Below are positions 1 through 9,061 of a stretch of 64,000 nt of DNA, in pieces. The stretch is from assembly GCF_004127445.1 (NCBI RefSeq), contig NZ_QEXM01000038.1:304774-368773 (forward strand). Reading direction: 5' to 3'. The position numbers were made by a program, and so were the translations under genes. Within the stretch, counting starts at the first letter, position 1. Each line of letters begins with the position of its first letter. Below the pieces are notes generated by a model. That model was not told the DNA's origin. It saw only the letters and a program-made list of their open reading frames with translations, and made no database searches. The DNA comes from Streptomyces alfalfae. Lineage in GTDB: Bacteria; Actinomycetota; Actinomycetes; Streptomycetales; Streptomycetaceae.

Positions 1-542
1 CAGTCGAGACGGCCCAGCGCGGTCCCCTGACCGCCCGGAGTGGCGGCGGCGACTCCCTCGGTGGCGGCCGCGATTCCTTCGGTGACGGCCAGCACGAGGA
101 GGGTCTCGCCCGCCGTGTACGGCAGTTCCGTCCCCTGCGCGGCGCCGACGGTGACGAGCCGCACGTGTGCCGTCGCCCGGCCCCTGCGGGTCATCACGTT
201 CAGGTTCCGCACCGCGCCCGCCTTCAGCCGGCAGTCCGTGGCCGCGTCACCGGGAAAGGCGAACGGACTCAGCGGCCCGACCGCTCGCGCGGCCCCGTCC
301 ACGGTCAGCACCATGCCCTCGCCCTCGACGCAGGTGATCACGCGGTCGGTCTCCGGGAAGACCGAGAAGGGGCCTTCCGCGTCCACGTCCGCGACACTCA
401 CCCGCCAGTCACAGCCGCCCTCGTGCTCGCCGAGGACCGGGGGCTCCTGCACGGTGCCCGACGCGACCTCACGGGTCGTACCACCGCCGTTCTTCCACGG
501 CACGGCGCGGTATCCGCTCCGGCGCAGCACTTCTCCGCCCAT
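1..542 (-). CDS. hutD: HutD/Ves family cupin-like protein (C-terminus beyond window)
   Basis: The reverse frame runs open from an ATG at 542 to the window edge, so only the first 180 residues are seen. The N-terminus reads RRSGYRAVPWKNGGGTTREV, the hallmark start of HutD/Ves proteins, followed by the conserved DWRVSVADVDAEGPFSVFPE and a GEGMVLTVDG stretch typical of the bicupin fold. HutD proteins are usually linked to histidine utilisation, where their exact role (possibly sensing N-formimino-glutamate) is unsettled. No other hut gene lies on this side, so the link to histidine is only from the family. No stop codon occurs before base 3, so the gene is partial because of the window and not broken. 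Confidence 0.85.
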   Translation of the reverse strand, partial: MGGEVLRRSGYRAVPWKNGGGTTREVASGTVQEPPVLGEHEGGCDWRVSVADVDAEGPFSVFPETDRVITCVEGEGMVLTVDGAARAVGPLSPFAFPGDAATDCRLKAGAVRNLNVMTRRGRATAHVRLVTVGAAQGTELPYTAGETLLVLAVTEGIAAATEGVAAATPGGQGTALGRLD

Positions 543-709
543 GCGGCCCGCCTCCTGTCCCCGTGTCCCGGGCCCCGCCCGGACACGTGGTCAACCGGTC
601 CGCCAGCGTACGTGTTCCACGCTCTGTCCGAACCGCGCGCGGCAGGCCCCGGTCATCGGGCATGATCTGCGGGGCGGGCCGGGGGGCGACGCGAGAGCAG
701 GGGGCACGG

Positions 710-1270
710 GTGGAGTGGGGAACGCTGGTCGCCACGCTGGGCGGTGGCCTGATCGCGATAGCGGGTACGGTCCTCGCCGACCGCCTGCGCACCCGCCAGG
801 AACACCGCCGCGGCCTGCAGGCGCGCCGCAGGGACGTCTACACGGAGTTCATCGCGGCGGCGGGCGCGGCCCACACCGAACTGCGCCGCCTCGCGCAGAA
901 CCCCGCCGGGGCGGGCGACCTGGAGGAGGCGAGCCGGGCCGCCCTGACGGACGCCCGCATCTACGAGGTGCGTGAGCGCCTCTTCATCGACGCCAGCGCA
1001 CGCGTCGCGGGCACGGGCCAGGCCATGTTCGAACGCCTCCGCGCCCTGCGGAAGGCGGTCGCCGCGGGCGCCGGCATCTCGGCCCCCGCGTTCCACGACG
1101 TCTACCACCCCTACCTGGACGCCGTCTGGGCCTACCGCGAGGCCGTCCGCGACGAACTGGAGGGCCGCGTCCTCGCCCCGGCCGACTTCGGCTGGGCCGC
1201 GTGGGACGGCCGTGAGCGCTGCCCGCACTGCGCGGACCGCGGGACGGACACGGCGGCCGGGCAGCGCTGA
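710..1270 (+). CDS. Hypothetical protein with N-terminal membrane anchor (186 aa)
   Basis: Start chosen at GTG 710, where the protein begins VEWGTLVATLGGGLIAIAGT, a single hydrophobic segment at about residues 4-21 followed by a positive stretch (DRLRTRQEHRR). This suggests a membrane-anchored protein with a mainly alpha-helical cytoplasmic part. An upstream ATG in frame at 662 is possible but would add a non-conserved-looking Gly/Arg tail. The C-terminus has a CPHC pair (RERCPHCADR). I do not recognise a family; small anchored helical proteins like this are common in Streptomyces and uncharacterised. It ends 3 bases before the stop of the convergent epoxide hydrolase gene, leaving almost no room for a terminator. 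Confidence 0.7.
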   Translation: MEWGTLVATLGGGLIAIAGTVLADRLRTRQEHRRGLQARRRDVYTEFIAAAGAAHTELRRLAQNPAGAGDLEEASRAALTDARIYEVRERLFIDASARVAGTGQAMFERLRALRKAVAAGAGISAPAFHDVYHPYLDAVWAYREAVRDELEGRVLAPADFGWAAWDGRERCPHCADRGTDTAAGQR

Positions 1271-1273
1271 CCA

Positions 1274-2473
1274 TCACCGAGAGCCGGAGCGGCGGAAGGG
1301 GCGGAAGAACTCGCGCAGTTCGCGCGCGTAGCGCTCCGGCTGCTCGAACGGGGCGAAGTGGCCGCCGCGTTCGGGTTCACTCACGTACGCGAGGTTCGTC
1401 GTGCGCGCCAGCCACGCCCTCGGCGGACGGACGACGTCGCCGCGGAAGAGCGAGAAGCCCGAGGGCACCTCGACCCGGCGGGCGAGCTGCGCCGGGTCGA
1501 TCGCGGCGTTCGCGTGGTACATCCGCATCGACGAGCCGATCGTGCCGGTCAGCCAGTACAGCATCACCGCCGTGAGGATCTCGTCCTTGGTGTAGACGCT
1601 CTCGATGTCGCCGCCGCAGTCACTCCACCCGCGCAGCTTCTCGACGATCCACGCGGCCAGGCCGACGGGGGAGTCGGTCAGCCCGAACGCGGCGGTCTGC
1701 GGCTTCGTCCGGTGCATCGCCCCGTACGCGCCCTCGCTTGCACCCCAGGCCCCGGCGCGCTCGATCCACTCCCGCTCCTCGGCCGACAGCTCCGCCGGAT
1801 CACCGGTGAACGCGGGCAGGCCGCCGTCCGTACGGTGGACCGCCACGACCCGGTCGGGGTGATCGAGGGCGAGGTAGCGGCTCACGTGGCTCCCCATGTC
1901 ACCGCCCGCCGCGCCGAACCTCTCGTAGCCGAGCGTCGTCATGAGATCCGCCCAGAGACCGGCCACGTCGAGGGAGCTGAGCGGTGGTCCGGTGGGCCGC
2001 TCGGAGTAGCCGTAGCCCGGTATGTCGGGCACGACCACGTCGAACGCGTCGGCGGGGTCACCGCCGTGCGCGCCCGGATCGGTGAGCAGCGCGACGACCT
2101 TGGAGTAGCGCCAGAACGAGTCCGGCCAGCCGTGGCAGAGCACGAGCGGCAGCGCGCTCCCGTGCGGTGCGGCGGCCCGCGCGTGCACGAAGTGGATGCC
2201 CAGGCCGCCGACCCTCGCGCGGTACCGGGGCAGAAGGGCCAGCCGCGCCTCCTGGGCGGGCCAGTCGAAGCCGTCCGCCCAGTAGTCCGCCAGCTCACGG
2301 AGGTAGGCGACATCGGCGCCCAGGGACCAGCCCGCGTCCTCGGGAGCGTCGGGCCAGCGGGTGGCGCGCAGACGGGCCCGTAGATCCTCGAGGACGGCCG
2401 GTTCGGCGCGCGGCGCGAACGGCTCGGGGCGCGACGCGGGCACGTCGGCGCCGGTGGCGGTGTCGCTCGTCAT
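1274..2473 (-). CDS. Epoxide hydrolase family alpha/beta hydrolase (399 aa)
   Basis: The protein begins with the epoxide-hydrolase N-terminal extension (PAVLEDLRARLRATRWPDA, then GWSLGADVAYLRELADYWAD and FDWPAQEARL), followed by an alpha/beta hydrolase core. The oxyanion-hole motif HGWPDSFW starts at His114. The nucleophile motif GGDMGSH places the Asp at residue 192, and the catalytic His is in ERGGHFAPFEQPE near the C-terminus. Such enzymes hydrolyse epoxides through an Asp-ester intermediate; the natural substrate cannot be read from sequence. The length (about 400 aa) is normal for the microsomal-type branch. Start ATG 2473 (MTSDTATG) is preceded by AGGATGG; an ATG at 2482 is an alternative. 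It is divergent from the flavin monooxygenase at 2700, with 226 bases between that hold both promoters but no motif I can assign. Confidence 0.85.
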   Translation of the reverse strand: MTSDTATGADVPASRPEPFAPRAEPAVLEDLRARLRATRWPDAPEDAGWSLGADVAYLRELADYWADGFDWPAQEARLALLPRYRARVGGLGIHFVHARAAAPHGSALPLVLCHGWPDSFWRYSKVVALLTDPGAHGGDPADAFDVVVPDIPGYGYSERPTGPPLSSLDVAGLWADLMTTLGYERFGAAGGDMGSHVSRYLALDHPDRVVAVHRTDGGLPAFTGDPAELSAEEREWIERAGAWGASEGAYGAMHRTKPQTAAFGLTDSPVGLAAWIVEKLRGWSDCGGDIESVYTKDEILTAVMLYWLTGTIGSSMRMYHANAAIDPAQLARRVEVPSGFSLFRGDVVRPPRAWLARTTNLAYVSEPERGGHFAPFEQPERYARELREFFRPFRRSGSR

Positions 2474-2699
2474 GCGCGCCATCCTGCTACGGCGAGTGGG
2501 GCCCCGCCCGCAGGCACACTCCCGGGTGTGTCCGGCGAGGAGCGCGGACGGCACGAGGACGAGCCCGGTGCGGGGCCGGACCCGACGCTGTCAGGCGGTT
2601 GTCGGAGGCGGCCGGGGCCCGTCGATGATCTGTCGGCGGTCTGTCGACGGCCGACCGGACAGTGGAGTGGTCCGCCCCCGGAAGTGAAGGGAACCCCCC

Positions 2700-3845
2700 A
2701 TGACCCACGGCGTCACGATCATCGGTGCAGGTCTCGGTGGTCTCATGCTCGCCCGCGTCCTGCACGTCCACCGGATACCGGCCACGGTTTACGAGGCGGA
2801 GACCTCACCGGCCGCGCGTGCGCAGGGCGGGATGCTCGACATCCACGACTACAACGGACAGCTCGCCATCGAGGCGGCCGGTCTGCTGGACGAGTTCCGC
2901 GGCCTCATCCTGGAGGGCCGCCAGGCCATGCGGATCCTCGACCCGGACGGGACCGTCCTGTTCGACAAGGCCGACGACGGCACGGGAGGCCGCCCCGAGG
3001 TGCAGCGCGGCGAGCTGCGGCAGATGCTGCTCGACTCGCTCCCGCCCGGCACCGTCCGCTGGGGGCACAAGGCCACCGGCGCACGCCCCCTCGGCGACGG
3101 CCGGCACGAGGTGACGTTCGCCGACGGCGGCACCGTCGTCAGCCGCCTGCTGGTCGGCGCGGACGGCGCGTGGTCACGGGTCCGGCCGCTGCTCTCCGCC
3201 GCGACACCCGAGTACATCGGCAAGTCGATCGTCGAGACCCACCTCTTCGAGGCCGACACCCGGCATCCGGCCGCCGCGAAGGCGGTCGGCGGCGGATCGA
3301 TGATCGCGCTCAAGGCGGAGAGGGAGATCTTCGCACACCGGGAGAGGGGCGACACGCTGCACGCCTACGTCGGGCTGTACCAGCCGCGGGAGTGGTTCGC
3401 CGCCATCGACTTCACCGACGCCCCGGCCGCCGCCGCGCGGATCGCGGAGGAGTTCGGCGGCTGGGCGCCGGAGCTGACCGCCCTGATCACCGACGCCGAC
3501 ACCGCACCGGTCCTGCGCCCCCTCCACGCCCTGCCGGCCGGGCACCGTTGGGACCGGGCGCCGGGGGTGACCCTGCTCGGCGACGCCGCCCACCTGGCGG
3601 CCCCGAACGGCGAGGGCGCCAATCTGGCCATGCTCGACGGCGCCGAACTCGGCCAGGCCCTCGCCGCGCACCCCGACGACACCGAGGCCGCGCTCACCGC
3701 GTACGAGGAGGCCATGTTCCCGCGCGGCGCCGAGGCGGCCGCCCTCTTCGACGGCGCCGGAGCGCACGGGACCGACTCCGGCCCGAACGCGATGCAGGAC
3801 CTGGTCACCATGCTCATCCAGCAGGAACCGGGCAGCGCGGCCTAG
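2700..3845 (+). CDS. FAD-dependent monooxygenase, TetX/PHBH fold (381 aa)
   Basis: Residues 5-25 carry the dinucleotide-binding Rossmann motif (VTIIGAGLGGLMLARVL). The middle has the DG-type motif (VGADGAWSRVRP), and the second FAD motif reads VTLLGDAAHLAAPNGEGANL, close to the TetX-like class A flavoprotein monooxygenases. The loop QGGMLDIHDYNGQLAIEAAG matches the TetX region around the flavin. The expected reaction is NADPH- and O2-dependent hydroxylation of an aromatic or polyketide-like compound; tetracycline inactivation is possible but not shown. The ribosome site GAAGGGA precedes ATG 2700. It is followed 9 bases later by the stop of the convergent acyl-CoA oxidase-like gene. Confidence 0.88.
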   Translation: MTHGVTIIGAGLGGLMLARVLHVHRIPATVYEAETSPAARAQGGMLDIHDYNGQLAIEAAGLLDEFRGLILEGRQAMRILDPDGTVLFDKADDGTGGRPEVQRGELRQMLLDSLPPGTVRWGHKATGARPLGDGRHEVTFADGGTVVSRLLVGADGAWSRVRPLLSAATPEYIGKSIVETHLFEADTRHPAAAKAVGGGSMIALKAEREIFAHRERGDTLHAYVGLYQPREWFAAIDFTDAPAAAARIAEEFGGWAPELTALITDADTAPVLRPLHALPAGHRWDRAPGVTLLGDAAHLAAPNGEGANLAMLDGAELGQALAAHPDDTEAALTAYEEAMFPRGAEAAALFDGAGAHGTDSGPNAMQDLVTMLIQQEPGSAA

Positions 3846-3854
3846 CCGCCCCGC

Positions 3855-5813
3855 TCACCCCACCAGGTCGGGCGAGCGCAGCAGCCGCGGCGGGATGTTC
3901 CACGCGTCGACGAGGTCGGTCGCCAGGGGGCGGACCTTGCGGCACAGGTCGGTCACCTCGCGGCGGATGGCCTTGGAGCGCTGTGCCGTCAGCCGGCCGT
4001 GTTCCATGAACCAGGCGCGGTCCGCCTCGATGGTGGAGAGGGCGAAGAGGTCGCACAGCAGCTTCAGCGCCACCTTGTCGTCGCCCTCGGGCACCTCCTT
4101 CACCTTGTCGGCGAACGCTTCGAGCACCAGCCGCTCGACATGGGCGTGGGCCCCCGCGATGACGTGGTCCTGGACCCGGGAGAAGACGGCGCCGGGGTCG
4201 GAGTCCTGGTCCATGCCCCGCTTCAGCCGACGCGCCACACCGGCGAGCATGTGCTCCTCGCGGAAGCGGAGCATGGCGAGCTGGTACTCCGGATCGAGGA
4301 GGCCGGCCTCCCGGTCCCACTCGTCGCCGCCGGGCAGCAGGTCACGTACCCGTTCGAGGAGTTTGTGGGCCGATGTCTTCTCGATGACCGTCTCGACGGC
4401 GAGGCCCGTGACGTACCGGACCATGCCGAGCTGGTCCATGTTCTCGAACTCGCTCGCGTGGTGGGTCAGCAGCCCCTTCGCCACCAGTTGCAGCAGTACG
4501 TGGTTGTCCCCCTCGAACGTCGAGAAGACGTCGCTGTCGGCCTTCAGGGCGGCGAACCGGTTGACGGCGAGGTACCCGGCGCCCCCGCATGCCTCGCGGC
4601 ACTCCTGGATCGTGCGCGTGGCGTGCCAGGTGCCGAGCGCCTTGGTGCCCGCGGCCCGTGCCTCCAGCTCACGCCGCGCGTGCTCGTCGTCGCCGGTGCC
4701 CGAGAAGACCTCGTGCAACTGCGTGCGGACGACGTCCTGGGCGAAGTGCAGCGCGTAGGTGCGGGCGATGAGGGGGAGCAGCCTGCGCTGGTGCATGCCG
4801 TAGTCGAGGAGCACCTGTTCGTCGGCGTCCGAGGCCGCCCGGAACTGGCGTCGCCGCTCGGCGTACTTGGTGGCGACGGCCAGGGCGACCTTGCTGGCGT
4901 TGACGGCGCCGCCCGCGACACTCACCCGCCCCTGCACCAGCGTGCCGAGCATGGTGAAGAAGCGGCGGTCGGGGTTGTCGATCGGGCTCCGGTAGTCGCC
5001 CTCGGGAGTGACGCCGGCGAAGCGGTCGAGCAGCGCCTCGCGCGGCACGCGTACGCCGTCGAACCAGATCCGGCCGTTGTCCACGCCGTTGAGCCCCATC
5101 TTGCGGCCGTCGTCCTCGATCCGGACACCGGGGGCCACCTCGCCGTCGACACGGACCGGCACGACGAACGCGTGCACGCCCCGCTGTTCCCCGCCCACCT
5201 CCAGCTGGGCGAAGACGACCGCGAGTTCGGCGTGCCGGGCGGCGTTGCCGATGTAGTCCTTGCGCGCCTGGTCCGTGGCGGTGGTGATGACGAACTCCTG
5301 GCTGCCGGCGTCGTACCGGGCCAGGGTGCCGAGCGCCTGGACGTTGGAGCCGTGTCCCGTCTCGGTCATCGCGAAGCAGCCCATCAGCTCCCCGGTGATC
5401 AGCCGGGGCAGGTAGGCCCTGTGGTGGCGCTCGGTGCCCAGGTGCAGGATGGCGCCGCCGAAGAGGCCGAACTGCACGCCGACCTTCACCAGCACCGACA
5501 GATCGCCGAAGGCCAGCGTCTCGAACGCGGCGATCGACGCGCCGATGTCGCCGCCACCGCCGTACTCCTCCGGGAAACCCATGCCGGTCTGACCCGTCGC
5601 CGCCAGCTCGACGACGAGCTCACGCACCCGCTCACGGAACTCGTCGAAGCCGAGCTGCTCCGCCTCGTCCAGCACGTCCGCGTACGTCGTGAGGTTGGCG
5701 CGGACCAGATCGCGGACCTCGGCGTACTCGCCGTCGAGCAACTGGGCGAGGGCCTGGACGTCGATGACGGGCTGCGCGTAGCCGCGCGGAGAGGCGGCGC
5801 TGTCGGTGACCAT
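3855..5813 (-). CDS. Acyl-CoA oxidase/dehydrogenase family flavoprotein (652 aa)
   Basis: The order of segments is that of an acyl-CoA oxidase: an N-terminal helical part, the FAD/substrate region (ELMGCFAMTETGHGSNVQAL, then YIGNAARHAELAVVFAQL), the central region GRKMGLNGVDNGRIWFDGVR, and a helical C-terminal half with QECREACGGAGYL and FSTFEGDNHVLLQLVAKGLL. At 652 residues it is far longer than normal acyl-CoA dehydrogenases (about 380-400) and matches the peroxisomal-type acyl-CoA oxidases found in actinobacteria. It should introduce a double bond into an acyl-CoA, passing electrons to O2 or an electron-transfer flavoprotein. It stands alone here without other beta-oxidation genes. Start ATG 5813 begins MVTDSAASPRG. 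Confidence 0.88.
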   Translation of the reverse strand: MVTDSAASPRGYAQPVIDVQALAQLLDGEYAEVRDLVRANLTTYADVLDEAEQLGFDEFRERVRELVVELAATGQTGMGFPEEYGGGGDIGASIAAFETLAFGDLSVLVKVGVQFGLFGGAILHLGTERHHRAYLPRLITGELMGCFAMTETGHGSNVQALGTLARYDAGSQEFVITTATDQARKDYIGNAARHAELAVVFAQLEVGGEQRGVHAFVVPVRVDGEVAPGVRIEDDGRKMGLNGVDNGRIWFDGVRVPREALLDRFAGVTPEGDYRSPIDNPDRRFFTMLGTLVQGRVSVAGGAVNASKVALAVATKYAERRRQFRAASDADEQVLLDYGMHQRRLLPLIARTYALHFAQDVVRTQLHEVFSGTGDDEHARRELEARAAGTKALGTWHATRTIQECREACGGAGYLAVNRFAALKADSDVFSTFEGDNHVLLQLVAKGLLTHHASEFENMDQLGMVRYVTGLAVETVIEKTSAHKLLERVRDLLPGGDEWDREAGLLDPEYQLAMLRFREEHMLAGVARRLKRGMDQDSDPGAVFSRVQDHVIAGAHAHVERLVLEAFADKVKEVPEGDDKVALKLLCDLFALSTIEADRAWFMEHGRLTAQRSKAIRREVTDLCRKVRPLATDLVDAWNIPPRLLRSPDLVG

Positions 5814-5967
5814 GCCGCCCTGCTACCCGACCGAAGGATCATCGAATCGGCCGCTTGGTCCGATCAGCGGTGAGGCCGCGTCGCGCTCCGGCCGATGAGT
5901 TCTCGCGCGGAACGATGTCCGAGGAGAGTGAGGGGCAGACCGCTGCCCCGAGAGGAAGTGGTGCGCG

Positions 5968-6600
5968 ATGAGACTGGTACTGCAGGAGTTCCTGTCCCTC
6001 GACGGCGTCTGCCAGGGCCCGGGGGCCCCGGACGAGGACACCAGCGACGGGTTCACGCGGGGCGGCTGGTTCGTGCCCCATCTGGACGAGGAGTTCGAAC
6101 GGCGGGCGGGCACCTGGCTCGGCGCCGCGGACGCGTTTCTGTTCGGCCGCCGTACGTACACGAACTTCGCCCGGGACTGGCCGAAGATGACCGAACATCC
6201 ATTCGCGCACCTCCTGAACGGCCTGCCGAAGTACGTCGCCTCCCAGAGCCTGACCGAAGCCCCGTGGGACCCGACCACGATCCTGTCCGGCGACGTCCCC
6301 GCCCAGGTGGCCGAGGTGAAGCGGCGGCCCGGCCGCGAGCTGCAGATCCACGGGAGCGCCCGGCTGGCCCAGTCCCTGCTGGCGGCCGGCCTGATCGATG
6401 AACTGCGCCTCGTGATCGCCCCGGTGGTCGTGGGCGAGGGACGCCGCCTGTTCCCGGACGGCGGCGCCCCGGCGGGCCTGCGGCTCATGAGCAACGAGAC
6501 GACGCCGGGCGGGCTCGCCATGCACGTCTACGCATGGGCGGGGCGCCCTGAGTACGGGACGTACGGGGCCGACGCGCAGGGCAGGGGCGGGCATGCGTAG
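5968..6600 (+). CDS. Dihydrofolate reductase-like / RibD C-terminal domain protein (210 aa)
   Basis: The protein opens MRLVLQEFLSLDGVCQGPG, the typical first strand and loop of the RibD-C/DHFR-like fold, then has LFGRRTYTNFARDWP (nucleotide-binding turn) and LQIHGSARLAQSLLAAGLI followed by DELRLVIAPVVVGEGRRLF, all classic for the family. Members bind NAD(P)H and reduce unknown small molecules; few are true folate or riboflavin enzymes. The C-terminal tail after VYAWAGRP is short and Gly-rich. The AGAGGAAGTG ribosome site supports ATG 5968. The gene is divergent from the acyl-CoA oxidase-like gene and stands alone. Confidence 0.85.
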   Translation: MRLVLQEFLSLDGVCQGPGAPDEDTSDGFTRGGWFVPHLDEEFERRAGTWLGAADAFLFGRRTYTNFARDWPKMTEHPFAHLLNGLPKYVASQSLTEAPWDPTTILSGDVPAQVAEVKRRPGRELQIHGSARLAQSLLAAGLIDELRLVIAPVVVGEGRRLFPDGGAPAGLRLMSNETTPGGLAMHVYAWAGRPEYGTYGADAQGRGGHA

Positions 6601-6663
6601 GGGCCGGGAGGCCGGGGTCCCGGCCCGGCTCGTGTCCCCGGGGCGTGCGATAGGTTGCCCGCC

Positions 6664-7215
6664 ATGACCGACCTCGGACACATGGCGTGGCCCCCGGCCC
6701 CGATCAGGACCCAGCGGCTCGTGCTCCGCGAGTCCGCGGCCCGGGACCGCGCGGCGTTCGTCGAGCTGTTCGCTTCGACGGAGGTGGGCGCCTACCTCGG
6801 TGGCGCTCGCGGCTCGCGTGAGGAGCTGGAGCGCGCGGCGCCCGAGGTGCCCGGCCGGCGGCCCGGCCTCTTCGTGGTCGACCTGGACGGCGCGATGATC
6901 GGCACGGTCACGCTCGACCAGCGTGACCCGGAGCGCCCGGGGCATGTCCGCCGGGACGCGGAGCAGACCGAACTCGGCTACCTGCTCCTGCCGACGGCCT
7001 GGGGGCGCGGGTACGCCGCCGAGGCGTGCGCGGCGGTGCTCGACTGGTTCGCCGGCGCGTGTCCGGGTGAGCCGGTGGTCCTCTGCACCCAGACCGCCAA
7101 CGACCGCTCGATGCGCCTGGCGGCCAAGCTGGGCTTCACCGAGGTGGAGCGGTTCGAGGAGTTCAACGCCGAGCAGTGGTTCGGCGTGTGGCTCCCGGCG
7201 GCGACGGACACCTGA
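6664..7215 (+). CDS. GNAT family N-acetyltransferase (183 aa)
   Basis: The protein has the GNAT type-3 pattern: start PIRTQRLVLRESAARDRAAF, strand pair VVDLDGAMIGTVTLDQRD, then the acetyl-CoA binding motif A region ELGYLLLPTAWGRGYAAEAC and the NDRSMRLAAKLGFTEVERFE helix. This is close to the RimJ/RimL-like protein or small-molecule acetyltransferases. The TTG at 6655 would add three residues; ATG 6664 is the better start. It ends just before a strong hairpin shared with the convergent amidase. Confidence 0.88.
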   Translation: MTDLGHMAWPPAPIRTQRLVLRESAARDRAAFVELFASTEVGAYLGGARGSREELERAAPEVPGRRPGLFVVDLDGAMIGTVTLDQRDPERPGHVRRDAEQTELGYLLLPTAWGRGYAAEACAAVLDWFAGACPGEPVVLCTQTANDRSMRLAAKLGFTEVERFEEFNAEQWFGVWLPAATDT

Positions 7216-7221
7216 GCCTGC

Positions 7222-7262
7222 CGCCGGTGAACGGCCCGTGCCGCACGGGCCGTTCACCGGCG
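7222..7262. terminator. Bidirectional hairpin terminator between convergent genes
   Basis: Arms 7222-7240 and 7244-7262 are perfectly complementary (19 bp) around a 3-base loop (CCG). The hairpin sits 6 bases after the GNAT stop and 4 bases before the amidase stop, so it can end transcription from both sides. There is no T-tract, as is common for Streptomyces terminators. Confidence 0.85.
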
Positions 7263-7266
7263 CTGG

Positions 7267-8880
7267 TCACCTGGCCGCGTCGCCCCCGACCGTCGGCAGG
7301 AAGCGCGGCGCCCGCCAGGCCTTCAGGCGGTGCTCCACCGCCGCCCCCAGTGACAGCAGCTCCGTGTCCTGCTGGTCGCCCGCCATCAGGAGGAGCCCGA
7401 CCGGCAGTTCGCCCACGGACCCGGCGGGCACCGACAGGGACGGGTAACCGGCGACGGCCGCCGGGGTGGAGGACGGGATGACGTCGTTGTCGCCGCGGGC
7501 GCAGTCGGTCGTCCACGCGGGCGGGTTCGTGGGGGCGGCGATGGCGTCCAGGCGGTGGGAGGCCATGGTCTCGTCGATGGAGCGCCGGGAGAGGTCCTTC
7601 AGCTCCGCGCGCGTCTTCCGGTACCGGGGGTCGGTGGTAGGCGGCGCGGCGAGGGCCTGTTCGAACAGCTCCTGGCCCGGGAAGCAGGTCTGCTCCTCGG
7701 GGTGCGTGCGGTTGAACTCGATCAGCTCGGCGAGGTCCTGCGGCCCCTCGCGCGTGGCGAGGTAGGCGTCGATGTCCCGGTGGAACTCGCTGAGCAGCGC
7801 CGGGAATTCGAGTTCGGCGAGCCGCTCCTGGTGGGGAGGCTTCACTTCGACGACGACGGCCCCGGCCTTGCGCAGCTGCTTCGCCGTACGGGTCATCACG
7901 GCGTCCACGTCCGACCCGAGCGAGGGCAGGCGCCACAGCCCGATGCGTTTGCCGCGAAGGTTCGAGAGGCCCGGGTGGCCCTCAAGGCCCCGCGGGGCGG
8001 CCTCTCCGCCACGCGCGTCCTTGCCCCCGCTCAGCACCGAGAACGTGAGCGCGGTGTCGATCACGTTGCGCGCCATGGGCCCGGCCGTGTCCTGCTCGGC
8101 GGAGATCGGCGCCACGCCCGACTGACTGACCAGACCGAGGCTGGGTTTGTGGCCGACGACGCCGTTCATCCCGGCCGGGCACACGATGGAGCCGTCCGTC
8201 TCGGTGCCGATCGCCACCTGTGCCAGCGACGCGGCCAGCGCGGCGGCGGAGCCGGACGACGAACCGCACGGGTTCCGGTCGAGGACGTAGGGGTTCCTGG
8301 TCTGACCGCCCACGGCCGACCACCCCGATGTCGGCTTCGCCGAACGGAAGTTGGCCCATTCCGACAGGTTGGTCTTGCCGAGGATCACCGCCCCCGCCTT
8401 GCGCAGCCGCTTCACCAGCGTGGCGTCGGTGGCGGGCGGACTCCCCGCCAGCGCCAGCGAACCGGCCGTCGTCGGCATGTCGCGGGTGTTCACGTTGTCC
8501 TTGATCAGGACGGGAACGCCGTCCAGCGGCCCGAGGGTCCTGCCGCGCCGGTGCCTGACATCACTGGCCGCCGCCTGGCGCAGGGCCGTCGGGCTGACGT
8601 GCAGCACCGAGTGGATCCTGGAGTCGACTTTCTCGATCCGCCGCAGGTAGGCGCGGGTCAGCGCCGACGACGTGAGCGAGCCGCGTGCCATGCGCGCCTG
8701 GAGCTCCGGGATGGTCACCGTGTCGAGGTCCACCCCGTCGAGGGCGGTTCCGGACGGCTTCGGCGAACCACCGGTGCCGGACCCGGCGGCTTGCGCGCCC
8801 GCCTGTGGGCCGGCCATCAGAAGGGACCCCGCGACGAGGGCGGCGGTCATTGCGGCCATGCTTCTCTTCCCCATGCGCAT
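7267..8880 (-). CDS. Secreted amidase, amidase-signature family (537 aa)
   Basis: The N-terminus (MRMGKRSMAAMTAALVAGSL then LMAGPQAGAQA) is a signal peptide, so the enzyme is exported. The amidase-signature Ser-cisSer-Lys triad is visible: Lys127 in VPVLIKDNVNT, Ser207 in NPCGSSSGSAAALAASLAQ and Ser231 in GTETDGSIVCPAGMNG. The 24-residue spacing between the two serines is the one known for the family. It should hydrolyse amides or peptides such as short-chain amide bonds; the substrate is not predictable. The length is usual for actinobacterial secreted amidases. ATGs at 8880 and 8874 are both possible starts. It is divergent from the polyketide synthase gene with 181 bases between; no functional link is shown. 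Confidence 0.9.
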   Translation of the reverse strand: MRMGKRSMAAMTAALVAGSLLMAGPQAGAQAAGSGTGGSPKPSGTALDGVDLDTVTIPELQARMARGSLTSSALTRAYLRRIEKVDSRIHSVLHVSPTALRQAAASDVRHRRGRTLGPLDGVPVLIKDNVNTRDMPTTAGSLALAGSPPATDATLVKRLRKAGAVILGKTNLSEWANFRSAKPTSGWSAVGGQTRNPYVLDRNPCGSSSGSAAALAASLAQVAIGTETDGSIVCPAGMNGVVGHKPSLGLVSQSGVAPISAEQDTAGPMARNVIDTALTFSVLSGGKDARGGEAAPRGLEGHPGLSNLRGKRIGLWRLPSLGSDVDAVMTRTAKQLRKAGAVVVEVKPPHQERLAELEFPALLSEFHRDIDAYLATREGPQDLAELIEFNRTHPEEQTCFPGQELFEQALAAPPTTDPRYRKTRAELKDLSRRSIDETMASHRLDAIAAPTNPPAWTTDCARGDNDVIPSSTPAAVAGYPSLSVPAGSVGELPVGLLLMAGDQQDTELLSLGAAVEHRLKAWRAPRFLPTVGGDAAR

Positions 8881-9061
8881 CAGCGGACTACACGGGGCTC
8901 ATCCGGCGCAAGGGTGCGCGTGCCCCTCGTGGAACGCGGACACCGCCTTCACGCCTCTCCCCGGACGGCGGCCCGCACCGAACCCATCGGGAGAACACGG
9001 ATACTGGGACGGGACGTTCGGCGCCGCCGCTCTCAACCACACGCACACAGAGAGGAGTTCG

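Noticed and set aside
2700..3845. Calling this monooxygenase a tetracycline-inactivating Tet(X)
   Set aside because: The fold and motifs agree, but close relatives of unknown function are abundant in Streptomyces and no resistance context is present.
3999..5873. 624-codon + strand frame opposite the acyl-CoA oxidase-like gene
   Set aside because: Antisense shadow; the reverse strand holds full flavoprotein motifs.
8672..9061. N-terminal extension of the PKS frame to 8672
   Set aside because: This part is antisense to the amidase signal peptide and lacks a ribosome site. The ATG at 9062 has GAGAGGAG directly upstream and starts the ligase domain.
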